NCBI RefSeq assembly: GCF_019793435.1
Contig: NZ_JAILYH010000009.1
Span: 62,001-126,000, forward strand
Direction of reading: 5' to 3'
Source: Rhizobium redzepovicii
Lineage (GTDB): Bacteria; Pseudomonadota; Alphaproteobacteria; Rhizobiales; Rhizobiaceae
Length of the DNA stretch: 64,000 nt
This document shows positions 1-9,578 of the stretch, piece after piece. Position numbers and translations under genes: made by a program. Numbering within the stretch: position 1 is the first letter of the stretch; each line of letters opens with the position of its first letter. The notes beneath the pieces are model-generated. The model saw only the letters and a program-made list of their open reading frames with translations. It was not told the origin of the DNA and searched no databases.

Positions 1-90
1 GCCTCGCTGCCGGAGGCCGGCGGCCTGGCGATCATGCTGGAGCTTCCGAGGCGGCCGATGCCCTATGGTGTGGCCGGCGATGAAAGCTGA
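1..90 (+). CDS. C-terminal end of a probable sensor histidine kinase (partial)
   Basis: Frame 1 is open from the window edge to TGA at 88-90 and encodes 29 residues beginning ASLPEAGGLAIMLELP. A Gly-rich turn followed by a hydrophobic strand ending in LP is how the HATPase domain of histidine kinases usually finishes, so this is probably the last strand of a two-component sensor kinase. The rest lies outside the window. The family call rests on this short tail only. It reads toward the efflux gene that starts 115 bp downstream, which would suit a regulator of that gene. Confidence 0.4.
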   Translation, partial: ASLPEAGGLAIMLELPRRPMPYGVAGDES

Positions 91-205
91 TTTAGACCGC
101 TCGACGGGCGGTGCCCGATTTTACCTAACTTTACAGTTTCTTAACCGCCATTAACGCTGGTCTCGCTAAGCCTGAACCCACGATCCCGGTTCAGAAGGCT
201 CGCCC

Positions 206-1657
206 GTGAGTACGTCGCTTCGCACAAGACTATCATCCCTCCGCTGCGCCGCATCCGCACTGACGTTTCTGCTGACCGGCTGCGTCAGCGGCCCGGATCA
301 TGTTCCTCCGCAAATGCCGCTTCCGGTCAAATTCGAAGAAGGGGGCAACAAGAGCAACGGCAATGTCGTGACGGCCGAGTGGTGGACGGCCTATCGCGAC
401 AAGCGGCTCGACGGTCTGGTGGCGCACGGCCTCAGCGAGAACCTCGACGTGCTGCAGGCGCTCGAAAGCATCAACTCGGCTTCGGCCAATGTCACCGTTG
501 CCGGCGCCGGCGGCTTGCCGAGCCTGACTGTCGACGCTTCGCACACATTATCCGGCGAGAAGGGCCGGCTGCGCACGACCGTCGGCACCACGAACACGAC
601 GGGTGGCGAGGCCAGCCTCTCCTGGCTGCTCGATTTCTTCGGCCAATATCGTCGCTCCAGGGAGAGCGCAATTGCCTCGTTGGGGGCCGCCTATGCGACC
701 GCAGATAACGCCAAGCTCACTTTTCTGAAAGACCTCGTCGAGAGCTATATCGACGCCCGCTACTACCAGGAGCGCATTGCGCTTTCAAAAGCGAGTTTGA
801 AATCCCGCCAGCAGACTTACGAACTGACGCAGCTGCAGTTGAAAGCCGGTGCCGCCTCCCGCCTCGACGTCGTGCAGGCGGAGGGCCTGGTACAGTCGAC
901 AAAATCCGACATTCCCGGCCTGGAAAAGAGCTTCACGGAATCGGCCCATCACATAGCCACCCTCATTGGAATGCCGGCATCCGCGCTGATGGGAGAGCTG
1001 CAGAAGAGTGCGGGCCAGCCGGTGTTCCGCGGCGATCTTCGCGCTGGCATTCCGGCCGATCTGATCCGCAACCGTCCCGACATTCGCAAGGCCGAACGCG
1101 AACTGGCGGCCGCCGTTGCCGATATCGGTGCAGCCGAAGCCCAGCTCTACCCGTCGATCTCGCTCTCCGGCTCGATCTCCCCGAGTTGGGTCAAATCATC
1201 GGGCGCCAAAGGCGCAAGTCTGACCAGCTGGTCCTTCGGACCCTCGCTTAACCTACCGATCTTCGACGGCGGCACGCTGCGCGCCAATGTCGATATCGAA
1301 AAATCCGACGCGAAGACCCAGTATCTCGCCTGGAAGGCGGCAGTGCTGAACGGCGTCGAGGAGGTCGAAAACGCTCTGTCGGCCGTTCGCCGCGACACGC
1401 AGACGTTGGAGCCGCTGCGCCGGCAGGTGCAGACGGCGCAGGAATCGCTGGCGCTTTCGACCACGAGCTACAAGGACGGCGCCTCGTCGCTACTCGATAT
1501 CCTGGAGGCGCAGCGTTCGGTCTCCGATGCCGAGGCAAGCCTTGCCGGCACCGTGCAGCAGGTCGCCAAGGACTACGTCGACCTCTACGTCGCTATCGGC
1601 GCCGGTTACCTGGAGCCGCAGCAGGTCGCCACCAAACCAGCCGCAAAGTCGGGCTGA
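206..1657 (+). CDS. NodT-family outer-membrane efflux lipoprotein
   Basis: A 483-residue outer-membrane factor of the TolC/OprM/NodT type, the outer-membrane duct of RND or MFS multidrug pumps. The N-terminus is a lipoprotein signal (Arg-rich start, hydrophobic stretch, lipobox LLTGC with Cys26), so the mature protein should be lipid-anchored. Two internally similar halves follow, each rich in long Ala/Leu/Gln/Glu helices with the family's D(I/V)R(K)AE and YKDGASS(L)LDIL-type motifs (near residues 291 and 425). GTG at 206 is chosen because the signal peptide starts there. No inner-membrane pump or membrane-fusion gene is in view; these may lie upstream of the window or elsewhere. A probable sensor-kinase tail lies just upstream, and the gene converges on the leucine operon 10 bp away. 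Confidence 0.85.
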   Translation: MSTSLRTRLSSLRCAASALTFLLTGCVSGPDHVPPQMPLPVKFEEGGNKSNGNVVTAEWWTAYRDKRLDGLVAHGLSENLDVLQALESINSASANVTVAGAGGLPSLTVDASHTLSGEKGRLRTTVGTTNTTGGEASLSWLLDFFGQYRRSRESAIASLGAAYATADNAKLTFLKDLVESYIDARYYQERIALSKASLKSRQQTYELTQLQLKAGAASRLDVVQAEGLVQSTKSDIPGLEKSFTESAHHIATLIGMPASALMGELQKSAGQPVFRGDLRAGIPADLIRNRPDIRKAERELAAAVADIGAAEAQLYPSISLSGSISPSWVKSSGAKGASLTSWSFGPSLNLPIFDGGTLRANVDIEKSDAKTQYLAWKAAVLNGVEEVENALSAVRRDTQTLEPLRRQVQTAQESLALSTTSYKDGASSLLDILEAQRSVSDAEASLAGTVQQVAKDYVDLYVAIGAGYLEPQQVATKPAAKSG

Positions 1658-1667
1658 TCGGCAGAGG

Positions 1668-2504
1668 CTATTGTCCGGCGCTCTTCAAAAGGCGGAGCGC
1701 GAGCTTGAGATGCGGCAGGTCAAGCATGCGCCCGTCAAGCTGGATGACGCCGGCGTCGGGCCTGGCGGCAAAGGCGGCCGCAACTTTCTCTGCCCAGGCG
1801 ATTTCGGACGCATCCGGCGTGAAGGCGTGGTTGATCGTCTCGATCTGGCTCGGATGGATGGCCATCATGCCGGAAAAACCGTCGCGCCGGCCGCGGCCGG
1901 CATAGGCCCTCAGACCGTTGTGATCGCGGAAATCGGGATAGACGGTTTCGATCGCCGGAACGGCGGCGGCTTGCGCTGCAAATAGCATGAGCGAGCGGGC
2001 AAGCTCGTAAGGCGGCGTATAACGGCCGTCGGTCCTCCGCGCGGTCGTAGCCCCCATGGCGGCCGGCAGATCCTCGGCCCCCCAGGTCAGCCCGCAGAGG
2101 CTGGCCGAAACCTCCCGATAGCTGCCGATCTCGAAGATGGCGGACGGCGTTTCCGTCGCGATCGGCAGGATGGGAATAGCCGATGCGAGGGAGTTTGCGA
2201 GCTTCAGCACGGAAGCGGCCCCCTCGGCCTTCGGCAGCATGAGAGCGAAAGGTTGGAGGCCGGTCAGGGCGGCAAGGTCGTCTTCGAATTCAGGCGAGGC
2301 GAGGGGATTGATGCGGATCAGGAGAGCGGTTTCGCCGGAATGGTGCAGGGCGAATTCGTGCACGCTCTCGCGTGCCCTCGGCTTATTCGCAAGCGAAACC
2401 GAATCCTCCAGATCGAGAATGACGGCATCGGCGCCCGAGGCGAGGGCTTTTTCGAAGCGTTCCGGCCGGTCGCCGGGCACGAAGAGCAGCGAGCGCAGCC
2501 TCAT
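1668..2504 (-). CDS. CitE-like CoA-ester lyase (HpcH/HpaI family), probable (R)-HMG-CoA/citramalyl-CoA lyase
   Basis: A 278-residue TIM-barrel lyase of the CitE/HpcH family. Family blocks seen are [12 protein letters not shown] at the N-terminus, VILDLEDSV (metal-ligand region), LIRINP, LPKAEGA, a catalytic-face [16 protein letters not shown] and [15 protein letters not shown] at 2504 overlaps the stop of the upstream MaoC gene (ATGA), indicating translational coupling. It is the last of five leucine-degradation genes, and no classical HMG-CoA lyase is in the window. By analogy with the CitE-like enzyme Rv2498c of Mycobacterium tuberculosis, which cleaves HMG-CoA and citramalyl-CoA and sits in a similar operon, it probably yields acetyl-CoA and acetoacetate. 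The substrate is inferred. L-malyl- or citramalyl-CoA lyase is the alternative. Confidence 0.8.
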   Translation of the reverse strand: MRLRSLLFVPGDRPERFEKALASGADAVILDLEDSVSLANKPRARESVHEFALHHSGETALLIRINPLASPEFEDDLAALTGLQPFALMLPKAEGAASVLKLANSLASAIPILPIATETPSAIFEIGSYREVSASLCGLTWGAEDLPAAMGATTARRTDGRYTPPYELARSLMLFAAQAAAVPAIETVYPDFRDHNGLRAYAGRGRRDGFSGMMAIHPSQIETINHAFTPDASEIAWAEKVAAAFAARPDAGVIQLDGRMLDLPHLKLALRLLKSAGQ

Positions 2505-2953
2505 GACGGCTTCACCTTCAGCATCGCCGTGCGCAGGCACTGACAGACGATCTCATCGCGCTGGTTGAGGGTGATGTGCCGGAAGGTCACGATGCCGGCG
2601 TCGGAGCGGGAGTTGGAGCGGCGCAGCTCCGTCACCTCGGTTTCCACCCGCAACGTATCGCCGATGAAGACCGGTTTCGGCATCGTCACCTTGTCGTAGC
2701 CGAGATTGGCGACGAGCGTGCCGAGCGTGGAGTCGCCGACCGAAAGGCCGACGGTGAGCGCAAAGGTGAAGGTGCCGTTGACGACGATCCGGCCGAATTC
2801 GGTGCCGGCCGCATATTCGGCATCGAGATGCAGCGGCTGCGGATTGTGGGAGAGCGTCGTAAACAGCAGGTTGTCGGTCTCGGTGACCGTGCGGCGGATG
2901 TCGTGGGCGATGCGGTCGCCGATTGCCCATTCGTCGAAATAGCGGCCGGCCAT
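2501..2953 (-). CDS. MaoC-family enoyl-CoA hydratase
   Basis: A 150-residue single hot-dog-fold MaoC hydratase. The active-site block reads [11 protein letters not shown]. The His and Asp of the NPxxLHxD element are kept, but the Asp of the canonical GDxNP(L/I)H motif is not, which is a subfamily difference. ATG at 2953 shares one base with the stop of the biotin carboxylase gene (TGATG) and the stop overlaps the CitE-like start (ATGA), so the three genes are translationally coupled. Between methylcrotonyl-CoA carboxylase and a CitE-like lyase, the expected job is hydration of 3-methylglutaconyl-CoA to HMG-CoA, replacing the crotonase-type LiuC that is absent here. That role is inferred from context. 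Confidence 0.8.
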   Translation of the reverse strand: MAGRYFDEWAIGDRIAHDIRRTVTETDNLLFTTLSHNPQPLHLDAEYAAGTEFGRIVVNGTFTFALTVGLSVGDSTLGTLVANLGYDKVTMPKPVFIGDTLRVETEVTELRRSNSRSDAGIVTFRHITLNQRDEIVCQCLRTAMLKVKPS

Positions 2954-4818
2954 CACTCCTCTCCCTTCATGACGGTGACGACCAGCTGGTTTTCCGAGAC
3001 CCTGGCGCCGGGGGAAACCTGCAGTTTGCCGACGATGCCGTCGAAGGGCGCCCGCAGCGTATGCTCCATCTTCATCGCTTCGACCGTCAACAGACGGTCC
3101 CCCTTGGCGACCGGATCGCCTTCGGCGATATCCACCGAAATGACAAGGCCCGGCATGGGTGAAAGAATGGCGCCGTCGCCCACGCCGTGATTTGCCTCGA
3201 CCTCCCCCGCATGGGGCAGGCCGATCGACCAGGCATTGCCCGCATCGAAAAGCACCGTCGCCTCGTTCATCTCGACAGCATTCGCCTCGAGGTCGGCGCG
3301 GGCACGGCCCCAATGGAGATGACCGTCAATGCGCACGCGCACGCGGCCGTCGTTTGGCCCGGCGATGCGGAAGCCGGTCAGCGTGGACCAGGGGTCGCCA
3401 TCCATGTCCTTCGAAAGTGCCGTGGCCGCTTTGTCGATGACGGTTTCATCGGGCTCGCTGGCGACGAGGTTTTCGCCGTGGCGGTCGAGGAAGCCGGTAT
3501 CGATCCGCGCGGCGCGAAAATCCGGATCATTGGCGATGCGGGCGATGAGGCCGGCATTGGATCTGACCGGCCAGACCTCGATGCCGGCACAGGCGGCGGC
3601 GAGCTTCGAAAGGGCGGCCTCACGGTTCGGCCCATGCGCGATGATCTTGGCGATCATCGGATCGTAAAAGGCGGTGATCTCATCGCCCTCAACGACGCCG
3701 CTGTCGACGCGGGTCGTCATCGGCAGTTTGAGATGGTCGAGCCGGCCGATCGAGGGCAGATATCCAGCGGCGGGGTTTTCGGCATAGAGCCGGGCTTCGA
3801 AGGCCCAGCCCTTCATTGTGATCTCTTCCTGGCTTTTCGGCAGCGGCTCGCCGCTTGCGACCGTCAGCTGCCAGAGGACCAGATCTTCGCCCGTGATTGC
3901 CTCGGTGACCGGATGTTCCACCTGCAGGCGCGTGTTCATCTCCATGAACCAGATACGGTCGGGATCGAGGCCAGAGGAGGCATCGGCGATGAATTCGATC
4001 GTGCCGGCGCCGACATAGTTGACCGCTCTTGCGGCCTTTACCGCCGCCTCGCAGATCGCCGCCCGGGTGGCGGCATCGAGGCCGGGGGCAGGGGCCTCTT
4101 CGATGACTTTCTGGTGACGGCGCTGCAGCGAGCAATCGCGTTCGAAGAGGTGGACACAATTTCCAAGCTTGTCGGCGAATACCTGCACCTCGATATGGCG
4201 CGGATTGGCGATATAGCGCTCGATCAGAACGCGGTCGTCGCCGAAGGCGGAAGCCGCTTCACGCCCGCAGGAGGCGAGACCTTCGGCGAAATCCTGCGGC
4301 CGGTCGATGCGACGCATGCCCTTGCCGCCGCCGCCGGCGACGGCCTTGATCAGCACGGGGTAGCCGATGATATCGGCTTCGGCCGCGAGCCTTGCTTCGC
4401 TCTGGTCCGAGCCGAGGTAGCCGGGGGTGACGGGCACGCCCGCCGCCTGCATCAATTGCTTGGCGGCGTCCTTCAGTCCCATGGCGCGGATGGCGGCCGG
4501 CGGCGCGCCGACCCAGATCATGCCGGCCTCTTCAACCGCTTCGGCGAATTCGGCATTTTCCGACAGGAACCCGTAACCGGGATGGATGGCGGCAGCACCT
4601 GACTTTCGGGCGGCTTCCAGGATGCGCTCCTGTGAGAGATAACTCTCTCGGGCCGGCGGCGGGCCGATGGCGATCGCCTCGTCCGCTTCCCTGACAAAGG
4701 GCAGGCCGGCATCGGCCTCGGAATAGACGGCGATGGTGCGGATGCCGAGCATCTTTGCCGTGCGGATTATGCGGCGGGCGATCTCGCCCCGGTTGGCAAT
4801 GAGGAGACTTTCCATCAT
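2953..4818 (-). CDS. liuD: Methylcrotonyl-CoA carboxylase alpha subunit (biotin carboxylase + BCCP)
   Basis: A 621-residue subunit that carboxylates biotin with ATP and bicarbonate. It has an N-terminal biotin carboxylase domain ([11 protein letters not shown]; glycine-rich ATP-grasp loop [10 protein letters not shown]), a central region typical of MCC-alpha, and a C-terminal biotinyl domain with EAMKMEH; Lys583 is the biotinylation site. ATG at 4818 is chosen because the family motif [11 protein letters not shown] follows at once; longer readings carry no conserved sequence. It lies 8 bp after the beta-subunit gene and overlaps the MaoC start. Acetyl-, propionyl- or geranyl-CoA carboxylase subunits look similar; the adjacent isovaleryl-CoA dehydrogenase makes 3-methylcrotonyl-CoA the best substrate call. 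Confidence 0.88.
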   Translation of the reverse strand: MMESLLIANRGEIARRIIRTAKMLGIRTIAVYSEADAGLPFVREADEAIAIGPPPARESYLSQERILEAARKSGAAAIHPGYGFLSENAEFAEAVEEAGMIWVGAPPAAIRAMGLKDAAKQLMQAAGVPVTPGYLGSDQSEARLAAEADIIGYPVLIKAVAGGGGKGMRRIDRPQDFAEGLASCGREAASAFGDDRVLIERYIANPRHIEVQVFADKLGNCVHLFERDCSLQRRHQKVIEEAPAPGLDAATRAAICEAAVKAARAVNYVGAGTIEFIADASSGLDPDRIWFMEMNTRLQVEHPVTEAITGEDLVLWQLTVASGEPLPKSQEEITMKGWAFEARLYAENPAAGYLPSIGRLDHLKLPMTTRVDSGVVEGDEITAFYDPMIAKIIAHGPNREAALSKLAAACAGIEVWPVRSNAGLIARIANDPDFRAARIDTGFLDRHGENLVASEPDETVIDKAATALSKDMDGDPWSTLTGFRIAGPNDGRVRVRIDGHLHWGRARADLEANAVEMNEATVLFDAGNAWSIGLPHAGEVEANHGVGDGAILSPMPGLVISVDIAEGDPVAKGDRLLTVEAMKMEHTLRAPFDGIVGKLQVSPGARVSENQLVVTVMKGEE

Positions 4819-4826
4819 ACCGCGCC

Positions 4827-6437
4827 TCACATCCTGAACAGGCCGAAGCGCGGCCCTTTCGGGATCGGCGCATTCAGGCAGGCCGAAAAGGCGAGACCCA
4901 GCACATCGCGCGTCTGGCGCGGGTCGATGATGCCGTCGTCCCAGAGACGGGCCGTGGCAAAATAGGGATTGCCCTCCGCCTCGTAGCCGGCGCGGATCGG
5001 TGCCTTGAAGGCCTCCTCCTCGGCGGCCGACCAATCCTCACCGCGCGCCTCCATCGCGTCGCGGCGGATGGTGGCGAGCACCGAGGCCGCCTGTTCGCCG
5101 CCCATGACGCTGATGCGGCTGTTCGGCCAGGTAAAGAGGAAACGCGGGCGATAGGCGCGGCCGCACATGCCGTAATTGCCGGCCCCGAAGCTGCCGCCGA
5201 TGATGACGGTGACTTTCGGCACGGTGGCGGTCGCAACGGCCGTCACCAGCTTCGCCCCATCCTTGGCGATGCCGCCGGCCTCATAGCGGCCGCCGACCAT
5301 GAAGCCGGAGATGTTCTGCAGAAAGAGCAGCGGCACGCGGCGCTGGCAGGCGAGCTCGATGAAGTGGGCGCCCTTCAGCGCGCTTTCGGAAAACAGCACG
5401 CCGTTATTGGCGATGACGGCGACCGGCATGCCCCAGATGCGGGCGAAGCCGCAGACGAGCGTGGTGCCGTAGAGCGGCTTGAACTCATGCAGTTCCGAGC
5501 CGTCGACGATCCGGCCGATCACCTCGCGCACGTCATAGGGCGAGCGCACATCATCCGGAATGAGGCCGATGAGATCTTCGGGATCGAGTTTCGGCGGGCG
5601 CGGCGGCGTGACGTCGATATCGACGGATTTGACGATGTTGAGGCTGGCCGCGATATCGCGAACGAGCAGCAGTGCATGTTCGTCATTCTCTGCGACATGA
5701 TCGACGACGCCGGAGCGGCGACCATGGGTTTCGGCGCCGCCAAGCTCTTCGGCCGAGATGATCTCGCCGGTCGCGGCCTTCACCAACGGCGGGCCGGCCA
5801 GGAAGATCGTGCCCTGATTGCGCACGATGACCGTTTCGTCGGACATGGCGGGCACATAAGCGCCGCCGGCGGTGCAGCTTCCCATGACGCAGGCGATCTG
5901 CGGAATGCCTTCGGCCGACATCTGGGCCTGGTTGTAGAAGATCGCGCCGAAATGGTCGCGGTCAGGAAAGACCTCCGCCTGATGCGGAAGATTGGCGCCG
6001 CCGCTATCGACCAGATAGAGGCAGGGCAGCCGGTTCTGCATGGCGATCTCCTGCGCCCGCAGATGTTTCTTCACCGTCAGGGGGTAATAGGCGCCGCCCT
6101 TCACGGTCGCGTCATTGGCGACGATCATCACCTCACGGCCCGAAACGCGGCCGATGCCTGATATGATGCCGGCGCCCGGCGCCTCGTCGCCATACATGCC
6201 GTTGGCAGCCAGCGTGCCGATCTCCAGGAAGGGGCTGCCGGCATCGATGAGCAGCTGGATGCGGTCGCGCGGCAGGAGTTTGCCCTTGCTTGTGTGGCGC
6301 TCGCGTGCCGATTGCGATCCGCCCTCACGCGCTTTCGCCGAACGGGCGTGGAGCTCGTCGATCAGGGTTCTGTTCTTGACGGCATTGGCCTTGAAGCTGT
6401 CGCTGTCGGGATCGATCGCAGTCGAAATCACCGTCAT
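4827..6437 (-). CDS. liuB: Methylcrotonyl-CoA carboxylase beta subunit (carboxyltransferase)
   Basis: A 536-residue carboxyltransferase with both crotonase-fold halves. Visible blocks include [17 protein letters not shown], the CoA-binding [20 protein letters not shown] region, [15 protein letters not shown] typical of MCC-beta, [11 protein letters not shown], and in the second half NISGFMVGG and [14 protein letters not shown]. It transfers the carboxyl group from biotin to 3-methylcrotonyl-CoA in leucine degradation. ATG at 6437 overlaps the stop of the isovaleryl-CoA dehydrogenase gene by ATGA; longer in-frame sequence upstream merely runs antiparallel through no conserved domain and is ignored. 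Length and motifs match MCC-beta better than propionyl-CoA carboxylase beta. Confidence 0.9.
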   Translation of the reverse strand: MTVISTAIDPDSDSFKANAVKNRTLIDELHARSAKAREGGSQSARERHTSKGKLLPRDRIQLLIDAGSPFLEIGTLAANGMYGDEAPGAGIISGIGRVSGREVMIVANDATVKGGAYYPLTVKKHLRAQEIAMQNRLPCLYLVDSGGANLPHQAEVFPDRDHFGAIFYNQAQMSAEGIPQIACVMGSCTAGGAYVPAMSDETVIVRNQGTIFLAGPPLVKAATGEIISAEELGGAETHGRRSGVVDHVAENDEHALLLVRDIAASLNIVKSVDIDVTPPRPPKLDPEDLIGLIPDDVRSPYDVREVIGRIVDGSELHEFKPLYGTTLVCGFARIWGMPVAVIANNGVLFSESALKGAHFIELACQRRVPLLFLQNISGFMVGGRYEAGGIAKDGAKLVTAVATATVPKVTVIIGGSFGAGNYGMCGRAYRPRFLFTWPNSRISVMGGEQAASVLATIRRDAMEARGEDWSAAEEEAFKAPIRAGYEAEGNPYFATARLWDDGIIDPRQTRDVLGLAFSACLNAPIPKGPRFGLFRM

Positions 6438-7579
6438 GACGCAATGAGCTCCCGGCCGATCAGGTAGCGGCGGATCTCGTTGGTGCCGGCGCCGATATCG
6501 TAGAGCTTGGCATCGCGCAGGAAGCGTTCGACCGGCCATTCCCTGGTATAACCGGCGCCGCCGAGCGCCTGGATCGCCTCCAGCGAAACCTTCACCGCAT
6601 TCTCGCTGGCAAAGAGGATCGCGGCGGCGGCGTCGGTGCGTGTCGCCCGGCCGGCGTCGCAGGCCCGGGCGACGGAATAGACATAGGCGCGGGCCGAATT
6701 CAGCGCGACATACATGTCGGCGATCTTGGCCTGCATCAGCTGGAAATCGCCGATCGGTTTGCCGAACTGCTTGCGATCGCGCACATAGGGCAGCACGACA
6801 TCGAGGCAGGCCTGCATGATGCCGAGTGGACCGCCGGCAAGCACGGCGCGCTCGTAGTCGAGGCCGGACATCAGGATCTTCACGCCTTCTCCCTCCCGGC
6901 CCATCAGCGCCTCGGCCGGCACCTCGCAATCCTGGAACACCAGTTCGGCCGTGTCGCTGCCGCGCATGCCGAGCTTGGAAAGTTTTTTCGAGACGCTGAA
7001 ACCAGGCAGGCCTTTTTCGATAATGAGGGCGGAAATGCCTTTCGGACCAGCCGCCGGATCGGTCTTGGCATACACGACGAGCACGTCGGCATGCGGCGCA
7101 TTGGTGATCCAGAACTTGGTGCCGTTCAGGATATAGCGGTCGCCCTTTTTCTCGGCCCGTAGGCGCATCGAGACGACATCGGAACCGGCGCCAGCCTCCG
7201 ACATCGCGAGCGAGCCGACATGTTCGCCCGAGATCAGCTTCGGCAGATGGCGGTGTTTCTGTTCCGGCGAGGCCCAGCGGCGGATCTGGTTGACGCAGAG
7301 ATTGGAATGGGCGCCGTAACTCAAGCCCACCGAGGCCGAGGCGCGGGAAATCTCTTCCATGGCGACGACATGATCGAGATAACCAAGACCGGCGCCGCCG
7401 AATTCCTCTTCGACGGTGATTCCATGCAGGCCGAGCGCGCCCATCTCAGGCCAAAGCTGGCGCGGAAACGTGTTGCTTTCGTCGATCTCCGCAGCCAGCG
7501 GAGCAATATGATCGGCCGCAAACCGCGCCGTCGTTTCACGGATCGCGTCCGCGGTGTCGCCGAGCGAAAAATCAAACAT
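6434..7579 (-). CDS. liuA: Isovaleryl-CoA dehydrogenase
   Basis: A 381-residue FAD acyl-CoA dehydrogenase that oxidises isovaleryl-CoA to 3-methylcrotonyl-CoA. The family signatures SEAGAGSDV and [16 protein letters not shown] are present. The catalytic base is placed as in isovaleryl-CoA dehydrogenases, at Glu243 in [13 protein letters not shown], rather than in the C-terminal position used by other short-chain members, where this protein has [12 protein letters not shown] at 7579 is preceded by a strong GGAGGAG ribosome site, supporting this start over longer readings. It follows the AraC regulator gene by 43 bp on the same strand and heads the five-gene coupled leucine set. Confidence 0.92.
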   Translation of the reverse strand: MFDFSLGDTADAIRETTARFAADHIAPLAAEIDESNTFPRQLWPEMGALGLHGITVEEEFGGAGLGYLDHVVAMEEISRASASVGLSYGAHSNLCVNQIRRWASPEQKHRHLPKLISGEHVGSLAMSEAGAGSDVVSMRLRAEKKGDRYILNGTKFWITNAPHADVLVVYAKTDPAAGPKGISALIIEKGLPGFSVSKKLSKLGMRGSDTAELVFQDCEVPAEALMGREGEGVKILMSGLDYERAVLAGGPLGIMQACLDVVLPYVRDRKQFGKPIGDFQLMQAKIADMYVALNSARAYVYSVARACDAGRATRTDAAAAILFASENAVKVSLEAIQALGGAGYTREWPVERFLRDAKLYDIGAGTNEIRRYLIGRELIAS

Positions 7580-7622
7580 GGCACTCCTCCCGCTGAAATA
7601 TGTAGCGCGGGTTGCGGAAGGT

Positions 7623-8657
7623 TCAAAGTGTCCTTGATTGCAATGGCTCATCCAATTGCGAGAGAGCTTCCTCCCGGCGAAAGACCTCGGGGCTCTTGCC
7701 CATCCATTTCCGAAAGGCTCGGAAGAAGGCGCTCGGCTCGGAATAGCCGAGCTGCACGGCAATCTCACCGATGGACATCGAAGTGTTCAGCAGCAGTTCG
7801 ACGGCGAGATCCCGGCGGATGTCGTCCTTGATGGCGGCATAGCTTTGTCCCTCGTCGTGCAGACGGTGGCGTAGCGTGGAGGGCGGCATTCGCATATCGG
7901 CGGCAAGCTCGGTAAAGCGCGACCAGGCAGCCGGCGTGGCCAGATTCAGGCGGCGGCGGACGGCGGCGGCGATACCGGCATCATAGCGATAGCGCACCAG
8001 AATATTGGCGGGCGCGCCGCGCAGGAACTGTTTGAGCGCCTGTTCGCTGCGCGCCACCGGCAGGTCGAGCAAGGCGCTGTCGAAGCCGAGCCGGCTGATG
8101 GTTTGCGAGAAACGCACTGGCGCGCCGAAGAAGAGCCGATAGTCGGCGCCTTGTTTGGGCTCCGCGCAGCGGAAATCGACGAGCCGGATCGGAATGCGCC
8201 GGCCGACCAGCCAGCAGGTGATGCCGTGCAGGATGATCCAATAGGTGCGATAGGCGAAGGCTGAACGCGGGCCGCCGGCATCCGTGAGCTCGACCTCGGC
8301 CAGACCGTCGCGGATGACGAGCCGTCCCCTGGGATCGTCGAGCACGACATCGAGGAAGCGCAGCGCCCGGCGCAGCGCGTGACCCAGCGTCGGCGCATGC
8401 AGCACAGAGTGGCAGAGCAGCGTGAAGCTGCCGCCGCGCATCGGTCGGCCACCCATGCCGAAGAATTCGTCGTCGAGCTCGGCGGCGATCGCCAGCCAGA
8501 GCGCGCCATATGTTTCGGCCGACACCGGTTGATCGACCAGCGGCGGCAGTCCCACACGCGCAAGAATAGGCTCTGTCGGCTTATCCAGCCGCCGCAGGCT
8601 GTCGAGGGCCTCCTCGACAAAGGCTGGTGCAATCATGCGTCGCTCGATTTCGGCCAT
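7623..8657 (-). CDS. AraC-family regulator of the leucine operon (probable)
   Basis: A 344-residue AraC/XylS regulator. The N-terminal ~200 residues resemble the ligand-binding domain of the OruR/ArgR-like AraC group (blocks [21 protein letters not shown] and [12 protein letters not shown] region). The C-terminal ~100 residues form two helix-turn-helices, ending [30 protein letters not shown]. It is the first gene of the minus-strand leucine operon and is divergent from the 8788 dehydrogenase operon, so it could control both. Leucine/isovalerate (liu) operons of many proteobacteria use a MerR-type LiuR instead. The ATG at 8657 is taken; an in-frame ATG seven codons later is possible. Confidence 0.85.
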   Translation of the reverse strand: MAEIERRMIAPAFVEEALDSLRRLDKPTEPILARVGLPPLVDQPVSAETYGALWLAIAAELDDEFFGMGGRPMRGGSFTLLCHSVLHAPTLGHALRRALRFLDVVLDDPRGRLVIRDGLAEVELTDAGGPRSAFAYRTYWIILHGITCWLVGRRIPIRLVDFRCAEPKQGADYRLFFGAPVRFSQTISRLGFDSALLDLPVARSEQALKQFLRGAPANILVRYRYDAGIAAAVRRRLNLATPAAWSRFTELAADMRMPPSTLRHRLHDEGQSYAAIKDDIRRDLAVELLLNTSMSIGEIAVQLGYSEPSAFFRAFRKWMGKSPEVFRREEALSQLDEPLQSRTL

Positions 8658-8787
8658 CGCGCCCTCTATGGCAAAACTGTCCGAAATAATGGAGCAGTTC
8701 TGTCATCGCTTGCAATAGGTCGACGGAATAGAATCCTGACATTCGGCTGAGCCTGGAGGAGGCGTGGCCGGCAGGAGGAACAGGTCC
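8658..8787. promoter_or_regulatory. Divergent promoter region between AraC-leucine operon and SDR-BKD operon
   Basis: A 130-bp region separates the two start codons. It holds a near-perfect dyad with arms AACTGTCC (8675-8682) and GGAGCAGTT (8691-8699, one extra G), and a CTGTC direct repeat at 8677-8681 and 8700-8704 spaced 23 bp, about two helical turns, as AraC-type activators often use. No -35/-10 pair can be assigned with confidence. A strong GGAGGA ribosome site stands ahead of the ATG at 8788. Confidence 0.4.
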
Positions 8788-9555
8788 ATGCTGATCCGAG
8801 GTGCAAGTTTCATCGTGACCGGCGGCGGCTCCGGCCTCGGCGCGGCAACAGTGCGCATGCTTGTGGAGGCGGGCGGGCGGGTGACGATCGCCGATCTCAA
8901 CTCGGAAGCCGGACAGGAAATCGTCCGGGAATGTGGAAGCGATGCCCGTTTCGTCAGGGCCGACGTGACCGATGGCGAGGAAGGGGCGGCGGCGGTTGCC
9001 GCTGCCGTCGAAGCCTTCGGCGGCTTGCGCGGATTGGTGAATTGCGCAGGCGTCGCTCCGGCCGAAAAGGTGATCGGCCGCGACGGGCCGCACCGGCTGG
9101 AGAGTTTTGCCCGCACGGTGAGCATCAATCTCATTGGCACATTCAACATGATCCGGCTGGCAGCGGCGGCGATCCAGACTACCGAGCCGGATGCGGAAGG
9201 CGAACGTGGCGTCATCGTCAATACGGCCTCGGTTGCCGCCTTCGACGGCCAGATCGGCCAGGCAGCTTACGCCGCCTCCAAGGGCGGGGTGGCGGCCATG
9301 ACCTTGCCGATCGCCCGCGAGCTTGCTCGTCACGGCATTCGCGTGGTGTCGATCGCACCCGGCATTTTCGAGACGCCGATGATGGCTGATATGCCGGCCG
9401 AGGTTCAGGCGGCGCTCGGTAAGAGCGTGCCCTTTCCACCGCGGCTCGGTCGGCCGGCGGAATTTGCCGGGCTGGTACGCCATATCTTGGAAAACAACAT
9501 GCTGAACGGCGAGGTCATCCGCCTCGATGGCGCATTGCGGATGGGCGCGCGGTGA
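8788..9555 (+). CDS. SDR 3-hydroxyacyl-CoA dehydrogenase (type II, HSD10-like)
   Basis: A 255-residue classical short-chain dehydrogenase. It has the NAD-binding TGGGSGLG (residues 11-18), NCAG at 85-88, catalytic Ser148, Tyr161 and Lys165 (YAASKGG), and a C-terminal [21 protein letters not shown] block found in the HSD17B10 group. These enzymes oxidise 2-methyl-3-hydroxybutyryl-CoA and related 3-hydroxyacyl-CoAs, fitting isoleucine degradation ahead of the thiolase. The ATG at 8788 has an AGGAGGAA site 9 bp upstream; an in-frame GTG eight codons earlier is less likely. It opens the plus-strand operon; the thiolase ATG lies 23 bp past its stop. Confidence 0.85.
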   Translation: MLIRGASFIVTGGGSGLGAATVRMLVEAGGRVTIADLNSEAGQEIVRECGSDARFVRADVTDGEEGAAAVAAAVEAFGGLRGLVNCAGVAPAEKVIGRDGPHRLESFARTVSINLIGTFNMIRLAAAAIQTTEPDAEGERGVIVNTASVAAFDGQIGQAAYAASKGGVAAMTLPIARELARHGIRVVSIAPGIFETPMMADMPAEVQAALGKSVPFPPRLGRPAEFAGLVRHILENNMLNGEVIRLDGALRMGAR

Positions 9556-9578
9556 ACGCTTCGCCCCAAGGAGGAAAG

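Noticed and set aside
3187..4602. A 471-codon plus-strand open frame opposite the biotin carboxylase gene
   Set aside because: It has no domain signature and antisense composition, while the minus-strand frame carries ATP-grasp and biotinyl motifs.
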